Of a stretch of DNA of 64,000 nucleotides, positions 47,147 through 56,405 are shown piece after piece. The translations under genes were made by a program, and so were the position numbers. The stretch's first letter is position 1, and each line of letters begins with the position of its first letter. This stretch comes from Zygnema cylindricum (Eukaryota; Streptophyta; Zygnematophyceae; Zygnematales; Zygnemataceae). The stretch lies in assembly GCA_037447655.1 (NCBI GenBank), contig JBBHKE010001803.1, forward strand, positions 36,072 to 100,071, written 5' to 3'. The notes beneath the pieces are model-generated. The model had not been told where the DNA came from and searched no databases. It saw only the letters and a program-made list of their open reading frames with translations.

Positions 47147-47633
47147 GGGTCAAGTGAACTACGCTCTTTGGAAGAGATTGGCTTAAGAGCTTCTAAATTA
47201 CGATTCATTTGCAAAGCTTGTAATGCTGCAGATGGGATGGATGGGACGGTAGGTTTAGGGTTGGGAGAATCGGAAATCATAGTAGATAAAATACATAATC
47301 TTTCCTTAACCCTATGACTGTCCTGAATTGAGCGGTCAAGAATAGTGATTGCTTCCACCGTGATGGTGGAAGCGATTTCGGGCAAGTTAGTTACTGTCTT
47401 TTTAAAGAATGATAATGGAAGACGCGTGCTAAACTGTTTACCCTCGCGATTGTGAACAACTGTCCCCTTTTCAAACGTGGTTACAGCTTTTGGATGGTTA
47501 AATCTCGTAAAACTTGACCAACTAGCGTTGGAAGGTGGATAACTGTACGAGCCATATCAGTTAGGTGAGTTGGTGGTTTATTTGAGCCATAAGGGCTGCA
47601 AATTGGTCTTTGATCATAACGACCATTAGAGTT
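47147..47633 (-). pseudogene. Retroelement gag copy 2, third part (inverted)
   Basis: On the - strand this continues the gag of copy 2 after the LTR2 insertion: YDQRPICSPYGS, then a frame with LPEIASTITVEAITILDRSI and LQMNRNLEALKPISSKERS, ending SLDP at the GACCC duplication. It would connect in frame to the protease region at 57417 once element 2 is removed. Confidence 0.7.
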
Positions 47634-48683
47634 TGAAACTCTAAGACCTCCATAAGTCCTCAGAGTGGACAGCTTCCAAGAAGCCTATAGGATAATCCTG
47701 ACCCCTTTGTGTTTAAGCAAAAATAACTGCCACCCTGGCAAACAAAAACTCTGACCAACTTCACCCCTATGAAGACAAGACTCCCCTGAGTCGATAGCAA
47801 AAATAATCTCTGAATTTGCTCCCCTGAGCAGTAAGTTATGGAGGGTCAAAGTTGACCTTTTGTACAGAAGCTCTCTGGGAGAGGGGGTCCTATCTTCTAA
47901 TTTTTCTAAGTCCTTTCTCTCTCACAGACTCTATCTACTGATGTACGGAACCAATCATAATTGAGTTCCGTACGCAAAAGTACAGCTGCCGGTGTACTTT
48001 ATGTACGGACATTGTACGACATGGCCAAAATGTCGACACATGTCAAATCCGGATTCGGTGCCATAATCTCCGGAGATTCCACAATCCAACGGAATTTTGC
48101 CACGCGTCATCCGATGTGGCGATGGCCACAAGCCGCCGAAATCTTCCTCCGCGATCTCAGCGCTAATCCTGGCCGTCCGATTAAATTCGGCTTTAATCGT
48201 AGCCGTAATAAATACATGCGCGGTATTTGTTTCATTTACGAAACAAATGCGCGGTACTGATTTGTGTCCGTACCATAAGTCGTACATTTATATATTACTG
48301 GATCTATATATCCCGTAATTCATTTCAGTTAAATGGTTTATCGCACGTATACGTATTTAAATAACTATCAAACTATATGCTACGTAACACTACCGCTAGA
48401 CTTAACGGCTAAGGCTACCGGCTAATTCTTGTCTGACGGCCGGTAGGTACAAGGATCAAATCCTGCCGCCGGCACATACCTTTTAATTAAATAAATAAAC
48501 CCTAATATAAAATTCCCGTAAACCTCAGGATAGCCAAGGTAGCCATGGCTCTAGCTTCCTCTCCAATTTCTCAGTGACTGCGACAAGTTTGAGAGTTGGA
48601 GAGAGAAGTTAGAGATAGACTGCCTCGACTTCTATATTTCTTTTCAGACCTAGAAAATACTAATAAAACCATTAGTTTCTACA
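47634..48683 (-). repeat. Solo LTR2 inside retroelement gag copy 2 (inverted with it)
   Basis: A complete 1050-bp LTR2: sense start TGTAGAAACTAATGG at 48683 and end AGAGTTTCA at 47634. It splits the gag between ATGCA and AACTC. No target-site duplication is seen; the flanks join into gag without a repeat, so it may come from recombination between elements. Confidence 0.8.
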
Positions 48684-49030
48684 TGCATTTCCTCTCTCTC
48701 TTTTTGTCTTCGAGACACTTTAGGTGGAGAGTTTTTTTGTGGCTCTTTAATCGGCACCGATTGGACTACTTTGGCACATCTAGCCTGGATTCCACCAATT
48801 CGAATCTGATTTTGATATGAAAATTCAAGGTTTTTGATGTGACAACGATACACAAAGTGGCCGGTCTGTTTGCAGTGTGTACAGGTCGCAGATTTATCTG
48901 GACACATCTGAGCATCGTGCCTGGTTTTGCCACATCAGAAACAAATCCGATTCGATGGTTGATTTGGTGGGGTTCCCATGGCTAAGACCCTTGGTGGCCG
49001 ATTATTTGGCCCCAAGCTACGAGGATTTCG
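48684..49030 (-). pseudogene. Retroelement gag copy 2, second part with zinc knuckles (inverted)
   Basis: On the - strand it runs from SRNPRSLGPNNRPP-like sequence through a damaged first knuckle (F*CGKTRHDAQMC) to an intact second knuckle CTHCKQTGHFVYRC and then CHIKNLEFSYQNQIR and SPPKVSRRQKERE. It matches gag copy 1 at about 44140-44475. Confidence 0.75.
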
Positions 49031-49031
49031 T

Positions 49032-49639
49032 GAACATCTCGCACGAAAACAAATGAATCGGACATTTGTTTTGACGACGGATATTTAATGTCGGATTTAA
49101 TTTGACGGTGTATATCACTGCCGAGATCGCAGAATGGTCACTATGGCGTTTATCGACGTGGCGTGAAATGGCGCCACGTGGAGGGATGACATTTGGTCGC
49201 AGGAATTCCGGCGAACATAAGGACAAGTTAAAAGTGGACACGCGTCCACTTAATGGCGTTGCAATACTTAGGCCGTATAGAAAGTGCATCGGCCATAGTA
49301 CTTTTCTGTACCCTACAATGTTTTGATCGGTTCGTACTTCAATAGATTGGGGTTGTGAGAGGGTTTTGGGACTTGGAGAATTTGGTAGATAGGTACCTCT
49401 CTCCCTTTGAGAGTTTGTATAAACTTGGCATTTTTGCCGACTCATAACTTATCGGCTGGTTGGCCGTTTTTAGTGATTCTTTTTGCTATGGACTGAGGGG
49501 AGTCCACGTTGCACAGGGGTGCTGTCAAATTGTCAGTTTGCCTTCTTGGACAGCAGTGGTTGTTGCTTGAAGTGGGTTAGTTAAATACTATCTAGAGGCT
49601 TCTTGTATTCCGTAGTGTAATTGAGGACACAGAATTGCA
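49032..49639 (+). repeat. Second part of the 5' LTR of Copia element 2
   Basis: It matches 56800-57411 of the 3' LTR and ends GGACACAGAATTGCA. The first part of this LTR is at 47146-46787, inverted. Confidence 0.85.
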
Positions 49640-49650
49640 CGTTATGGGCC
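49640..49650 (+). other. Likely primer-binding site (internal initiator tRNA-Met)
   Basis: Directly after the 5' LTR: CGTTATGGGCC. TTATGGGCC is complementary to the anticodon region of eukaryotic initiator tRNA-Met (GGGCCCAUAA). The gag start ATG (49644) is inside it. There is no standard 3'-end tRNA site such as TGGTATCAGAGC. Confidence 0.65.
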
Positions 49651-49906
49651 TATCCTCTAGGGTGTCGACCTTCAATGGATATTGGTTCATCTATTGGGAA
49701 GCCATGATGATGGGAGCTTTGTGCGAAAAACGATGCTGGGGTATCGTCAGTGGACAAGTGAAACGTCCCCCTTCGGGAACTCCACCAGGATTTGGAGGAG
49801 TAAGGTTTCATGCAGCAACGCCTGCCTCAGCGGAGGAGGTAGATGATGGGGACAACAGTGTGTCCGAAAAGGGGAAAGGGAAGGAGACACCTCTCACTCC
49901 TATTGC

Positions 49907-50954
49907 TGTAGAAACTAATGGTTTTATTAGTATTTTCTAGGTCTGAAAAGAAATATAGAAGTCGAGGCAGTCTATCTCTAACTTCTCTCTCCAACTCTCA
50001 AACTTGTCGCATACACTGAGAAATTGGAGAGGAAGCTAGAGCCATGGCTACCTTGGCTATCCTGAGGTTTACGGGAATTTTATTTTAGGGTTTATATATT
50101 TAATTAAAATGTATGTGCCGGCGGCAGGATTGATCCTTGTACCTACCGGCCGGCAGGCAGGAAATAGCCGGTAGCCTTAGCCGTTTAGTCTAGCGGTAGT
50201 GTTACGTATCATATAGTTTGATATTTATTTAAATATGTATACGTGCGATAAACCATTTAACTGAAATGAATTACGGGATACATAGATCCAGTAATATATA
50301 ATGTACGACTTACGGTACGGACAAAAATCAGTACCGCGCATTTGTTTCGTAAATGAAACAAATACCGCGCATGTATTTATTACGGCTACGATTAAAGCCG
50401 AATTTAATCGGACGGCCGGGATTAGCGCCGAGATCGCGGAGGAAGATTTCGGCGGTTTGTGGCCATCGCCACATCGGATGACGCGTGGCGAAATTCCGTT
50501 GGATTGTGGAATCTCCGGAGATTATGGCACCGAATCCGGATTTGACATGTGTCGACATTTTGGCCATGTCGTACAATGTCCGTACATAAAGTACACCGGC
50601 AGCTGTACTTTTGCGTACGGAACTCAATTCTGATTGGTTCCGTACATCAGTAGATAGAGTCTGTGAGAGAGATAGGACTTAGAAAAATTAGAAGATAGGA
50701 CCCCCACTCCCAGAGAGCTTCTGTACAAAAGGTCAACTTTGACCCTCCATAACTTACTGCTCAGGGGAGCAAATTCAGAGATTCTTTTTGCTATCGACTC
50801 AGGGGAGTCTTGTCTTCACAGGGGTGAAGTTGGTCAGAGATTTTGTCAGCCAGGGTGGCAGTTATTGTTGCTTAAACACAAAGGGGTCAGGATTATCCTA
50901 GAGGCTTCTTGGAAGCTGTCCACTCTGAGGACTTATGGAGGTCTCAGAGTTTCA
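49907..50954 (+). repeat. Solo LTR2 in the gag of element 2, TSD ATTGC
   Basis: A complete 1048-bp LTR, TGTAGAAACTAATGG to CAGAGTTTCA, with no internal region. ATTGC on both sides (49902-49906, 50955-50959). Removing it and one ATTGC joins gag in frame. It is therefore a true integration followed by LTR-LTR recombination. Confidence 0.93.
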
Positions 50955-53900
50955 ATTGCCACAGTACCAGGAGCGACGACCGTGAAGACCGCGGAAAACG
51001 ATACTCAAATGTGGGAGGATGTAAACATGGCTGCCAAGAACTTAATTTTGAGGCACCTCACTCAAGCTTTGGCCACTCATCTTCACATTTACAAGGCCGA
51101 GGAGTTGTGGGTGAGTTTGGTGGAGATTTATAGAGCTGGAACTATTCAGGAGCTCCAGTTGGTTGAGCAAAAGATAGTGAGTTACACTTACAAAGGCGGA
51201 AAGATGTTAGATTAGTGTAATGATCTTTCTTGTTTGTATATGGAGATAGAAAGTGCCGGGTGGACAAGTACAATGAAAATGAAAGTTAACACTCTTATCA
51301 TGAAGTTACCATATGAGTTCGAGAACATAGTGTATCGAGTACAGGAAATGCTTGATAGTTTACGGAAATGGAACACAGTGGTTAGGATGATACTTGTGCA
51401 GGAAAACACAATGGAGATTAGGAGAGGAGGAAAGAGCATTCAAGCTCTAGCAGCAGGGGGCGACCGATGGGGGAAGGACTCAAAGAAACTGTACAAAGGG
51501 GAAAGAGATACTTCATTAGGACCGAGGCCCCCAAAGGGTCTTTGTCATTTTTGCAAAAAGTCGAGACACTTCATCGCAGATTGTGTCAGGCTGTCAGAGC
51601 TGAGGCTCTAAGACAACTGTGGAGGGGGTTCTTTTGGAGGGAAGAAAAAGGCACTTGTGGTTACAAAAGTGACAGGAGAAACCGAGGATGGGGAGCTTCT
51701 TCTTGACGAGTGTCTGGAGGCGAAGGAGATCCCTCGGAGACAGAAGTGTGCCCTTGGAGCAATTCGGGAAGCTCCACAAGAAGGATGGATCATCGACTCA
51801 GGTGCATCCATGCATATGTGTCGTGATAAGGAACTCTTCACTAAGCTAAGAAAGATCCTTACTGTAGAGATAGACTATGGGGATGGGAGAGTGGTTACTA
51901 CATATCTAGTGGGATTAGTAGATCTCAAAGTCTTAGTGGAGAGTAAAAATTATATACTTACATTCTCAGATGTACTCTACATTCCTCAACTGAGTAAAAA
52001 TCTTGTCTTTACGTCTGTGTTAAATAACAAAGAGTTTGATACCTTCACTAGAAATGGAGTCTTTACAGCTAAGTATGGGGATGAAGTTTACTTCACGGCA
52101 GATAAGGGTAGCCAAGGAATGATTAGGCTTAACCTGAGTAATGAAAAGAAGAATGCTTACTATGTTGGTGTTCCTAAGTTGATGATTTGGCATAAGCGGT
52201 TGGGGCATGTTCATTTTGATAGGTCGAGGGAATTGAAAAAGCTTGGGGTAGTAGAATGCATTCAATTTGGGGATAATGAAATGATGGATGATTGTAGTGG
52301 CTGTGCTTAAGGTAAGGCTCACAGACTTCCCTTTCCAAAAGCCGCCACATATAGAGGTGAGAAAGTATTAGATTTGGTCCACACAGATATTTGGGGACTT
52401 GCAAAAGTACCTTCGGTTGGAGGAAAGAAGTTTATGAAGACAATAACCGATGACTGGTCTAGATACTCTAGAGTATACTTTCTAAAAACAAAGTTTCAAG
52501 CATCAACTTACTTCAAAGAATATAAAGCATGGAGTGAGAAGCTGCATGAAACCCCCATTAAGAGGATAAGGAGTGATAATGGGGGGGAATATACCTCTAA
52601 CCAGTTTGAGGAATATATGAGAGATGAGGGAGTGCAGCACCAGAAAACTATACCATATAACCTGGAACAAAATAAGGTAGCTGAGAGGTTGAATAGAACA
52701 CTAGGAGATAGTGCATGCAGTATGTTGGCCGACAAGAAAATAGGAAAGAGATTTTGGGCAGAAGCAATGAACTGTGCCAACTACATTAAGAATAAAGTCC
52801 TTACCTCAGCTGTAAAGGAGTGACACCTTATGAGAGATGGGTTGGAAGGAAACCACATATCTCACACCTTAAAGTATTCGGGAGCCAAGTTTACAGTCTT
52901 GAAACAGATAGGAAAAACTGTAAACTAGATGTTAAGGGAAAACCTGGATACTTTTTGGGATATGATGAGGATGTTAAGGGATATAGAGTCTATGACTTAT
53001 CAAAGAAAGATATCATTCTGGTCAAACACTTAGTTGTCATGGATGAAGGGAAGTCATTTGACCCCTTCAAATATAGAAAGAAGATAAGAATCAGATTTGA
53101 GTCTGAAAGTGAGGAGAACTCGGTCGTTCCCGAAAGTGACATAAGTGAAACCATGATTGCAGATTCAGGGGAGATCAGAGATACTGGAGACTCACCGGAA
53201 ATATCACATACCCCTATGGACTTCGAGGAGATAGAAGATGTGGGACCAGAACCGACTTCTATGAACAAGGGAGCCGATGAGACTATGAGGAGAAATCCAA
53301 GACTTCCATCCATTCCAGCTTCCGAGTTTGAGGGAGGGAGAAAGAGCAACAAAATGTTACAGGAAAAACAGGTCACTCTTAAGGTAACTAAGCTATCTCA
53401 CCCAGATGAGCCTGAGTCTTACTCAGAGGTAGTAAATAGTCTCGAGAAAGAAAGATGGATTAGTGCCATAAATGATGAGACGACCTCTATCATGGAAAAA
53501 AATACTTGGGAACTAGCGGATTGTCCTCCTGACAAAAAACCTATTGTGTGTAAATGGGTATTTAAATTAAAACTGAACCCAGATAATACCATTGAGAGAT
53601 ATAAGGCTCGATTGGTAGCGAAAGGGTTCACCCAAAAAGAGGGGATTGACTATGAGGAGACCTTTGCTCCTGTTGTTCGGTTCCCATCAGTAAGGATTCT
53701 CCTCAGTGTGGCAGCAGCGGAAGACATGGAAATACACTAGATGGACATTAAGACTGATTTTCTTAATGGTGAGTTAGAGGAAGAAATTTTCATGAGGTAA
53801 CCCGTGGGGTTCGTGGAAGAAGGAGAAGAGAGCAAAGTCTGTAGGCTCATAAAGTCCTTATATGGACTGAAGCAGGATCCTCGACAGTGGAATAAGAAAC

Positions 53901-54183
53901 TAGATGAGTTTCTCACCTGTCTGGGATATATCCGGATCAGCTCAGACTATTCTATCTATATGTTTGAAGATGAGAATGGTGTCATTTTTATTGCAATTTA
54001 TATGGATGATCTGTTTGTGTGAAGTAAGTCTTTGGAGAAGATCAATAGGCTAAAGAAAGATCTTAGGGGCAGATTTGATATGAAGGATTAAGGGGAGGCA
54101 AAATATATTTTTAGGACCTAAATGGAGAGAGATAGGGGGAAGAAGATTATCAGAATTACTCAGAAAGAAGCAATAGGAAATAT

Positions 54184-54557
54184 TAGTGTTGGGTATCGAG
54201 GACCCTTTGCCGATATTCGATAAATATCGAATTTCAAGTACCCGATAATCGATATATCGCTTCGATATATCGAAAACCAAATTATCGCGATATATCGGTG
54301 ATATATCGCCGATATATCGAGCCATAAAAAACTGAAATTTCCATTTTTTTTACCCCCCCCCCACGCCCCGGCTCGGTGAAGTAATATCCGTAAGATTTTC
54401 CGTACTATGACTGTACGAACACCCATTTTTTTGCGATATATATCGCGATAATTTATGTTGGTCCTGGTACGATATATCGAGGAATCTGCTCGATCGATAT
54501 TCGATATATCGAATATCGCAATTATCGCGATATGAATTTACCTGATACCTAACACTA
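54184..54557. mobile_element. hAT-like MITE in the RT/RNase H junction of element 2, TSD GGAAATAT
   Basis: A 374-bp element from TAGTGTTGGGTATCGAGG to CCTGATACCTAACACTA, filled with CGATATATCG palindromes. GGAAATAT flanks both sides (54176-54183, 54558-54565). Removing the element restores the Copia codons QKEAIGNMLEKF. The 8-bp duplication supports a hAT origin for the whole family. Confidence 0.93.
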
Positions 54558-54949
54558 GGAAATATGCTTGAGAAATTCCAGATGGAAAATACTAACAGTT
54601 GTACCACTCCCATGGACTTGAAAAAAGTAAGTGATGGGAGTGTAGAAGGAGGAGTGATGATCTTAGATGAACAGATGAGCCCACAGGGGAGAGAATTTAT
54701 GAAGTCTATCTCCTATAAACAGGTTGTAGGAAGTTTATTCTATTTCATGAATTGTACCAGGTCGGACATAGCGACAGCAGTTGGAGTACTCAGTAGGAGT
54801 CTTAATGATCCTAGGAAGAGAGACTGGGAGGCATCCAAGAGAGTCATGAGATATCTGGTGGGAACTAGAGAGTTATGGTTGTGATTGGGAGGGGAGCACA
54901 CTAACATCACTACTTGGAGTGATGCCAGTTATGAGGACGCACCTTTGAG

Positions 54950-55955
54950 TGCAATTCTGTGTCCTCCATTGGACCACAGAATACAGGAAGCCTCTAGATA
55001 GTATTTAACTAACCCACTTTAAGCCACAACCACTGCTGCCCAAGAAGGCAAACTGACAATTTGACTGCACCCCTGTGTAGCCTGGACTCCCTTGAGTCCG
55101 TAGCAAAAAGAATCACTGAAAACGGCCAACCAGCCGATAAGTTATGAGCCGGCAAAAATGCCAATTTATACAAGGCTCTCTTAGAGAGAGAGAGGTGTCT
55201 ATCTACCAAAATTTCCTAAGTCCTAAATCTCTCTCACAACCCCTATCTACTAAAGTACGAACCAATCATATTACTGTAAAGTACAGAAAGGTACTACGGC
55301 CGATGTCCTTTCTGTACGGCCGGTGTACGACAAGGCTACTGAGTGGACCCGTGTCATTTTTCCACTCGTTCGTATATTCTCCAGAATTTTCGCGACCGAA
55401 TGTCATCCTTCCACGCGGCGCCACGTCATGCCACGTCCATATAATCCAAAGTGACCATTCCGCGATCTCGGCGATGACGTGCGCCGTCGGATTAAATCGG
55501 ACATTAAATGTCGACCGTTTAAACAAAGGTCCGTTTCATTTGTTTCGTGCGAAATGACGTTCGCACTAAACCTTAACAGGTTCTATGTTCGTTTCGTCCA
55601 TATTCAGTTAAATCATTTCAGTGTAATACAATAATTTAAATATAAATGAAACCCTATATCATCTAACGGACTTCTACGACAGACTGGTTAGAGCTAACGG
55701 CTACGCCGCGCTCTATCGGTCGGGGGTTCGAGTCCTGCCGGACTCAACCTTTTGTTGAGAGTGACGTAAGTCACTCTTTAGTCCTTCCTATGGAGCTGAG
55801 GCAGCCATGGCTCCATCGCTCTTTCTCTCCTTCAGTGACTACAATAAGTATCGGGGAAAGAGAGAAGAGATGGAGGCAGGCTGCCATCATTTTCTATATA
55901 TGTTTCCGCTAATTTATTTTAGACCTAGAAAATACAAAAACTACTTATTTCAACA
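54950..55955 (-). repeat. Solo LTR1 in the RNase H of element 2, TSD ATGAG
   Basis: A complete 1006-bp LTR1 in reverse orientation. Flanks are TTGAG (54945-54949) and ATGAG (55956-55960), a 5-bp duplication with one later change. Removing it restores the RNase H sequence around DAPMRRCTS. It carries the hairpin, tRNA-like segment and other LTR1 marks. Confidence 0.92.
55669..55750 (+). other. tRNA-like segment in LTR1 (best-preserved copy)
   Basis: Here, antisense to the retrotransposon, ACTGGTTAGAGC resembles a Pol III A box and GGTTCGAGTCC matches the B box consensus. The two are about 45 bases apart, as in a tRNA. The part between folds into one long stem (GACTGGTTAGAGC against GCTCTATCGGTC). 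No acceptor stem closes it, so it is not a functional tRNA gene. Counterparts: about 2619-2690, 7862-7935, 46855-46935 and 56617-56695 (LTR1); 48385-48475, 50120-50205 and 58940-59030 (LTR2, more diverged). Confidence 0.55.
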
Positions 55956-56405
55956 ATGAGAAGATGCACTTCTAGGTATGTGTTGTATGTTGGGGAAGGT
56001 GTTTGCTGTTGGAGCAGTAAGCAACAAAAGGTTGTTGCTCATCTACTATGGAGGCTGAGTACATGGCCTGTTGTTCTGCTATGAAAGAGTTGATGTGGGT
56101 CAAGTCCTTGCTGCAAGAACTGGGGTATATGAAGGAGGGAGTGCATGAAGTGTTTTGTGATAATCAAGCTGCCATTGCAATTGCAGCTAATCCAAAACAT
56201 CATTTTAAGGCTAATCATATGGACATAAGATTAAGTTTTGTAAGAGAAAAAGTTGAGAATAAAATCGTGAATCTTGTATATAGATCTGATGAGGAAAAGG
56301 TAGCTGATATGATGACAAAACCGGTGCCTTCTTCCAAGTTAAAATATTGCAGAGAAAAATGTGGATTAAAACTGAAATTTAAATTTGACTAGAAAATAAG
56401 GGGAG

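Larger units (their letters stand above)
46785..49031. other. 2.2-kb inversion
   Basis: Turning this segment round restores two broken structures at once. Gag copy 2 (ends 46785) continues into the gag part now at 49030-48684. The LTR1 half at 47146-46787 joins the LTR1 half that starts at 49032. After the turn, element 2's 5' LTR is preceded by GACCC, and the same five bases follow its 3' LTR (57412-57416). Each breakpoint lost a few dozen bases. Confidence 0.85.
49644..56392 (+). pseudogene. Copia gag-pol of element 2, interrupted and decayed
   Basis: Domains in order: gag start MGLSSRVSTFNGYWF (49644-49901), gag continuing 50955-51600 with the intact zinc knuckle CHFCKKSRHFIADC, protease WIIDSGASMHMC (about 51790), pre-integrase MIWHKRLGHVHFD, integrase with VHTDIWG, IRSDNGGEY and the catalytic Glu in AERLNRT, linker, RT ([27 protein letters not shown] in place of YVDD), RNase H in two parts around the solo LTR1, and stop at 56390-56392. 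Disabled by stops at 51213-51215, 52308-52310, 53738-53740, near 53800 and at 54020-54022, and by frameshifts near 51610 and 52822. Several stops stand where relatives have Gln (CAA or CAG), as expected from C-to-T change. Confidence 0.88.

Noticed and set aside
55669-55750. A functional tRNA gene
   Set aside because: A- and B-box-like motifs exist, but no acceptor stem or normal anticodon arm forms, and every copy is inside an LTR.
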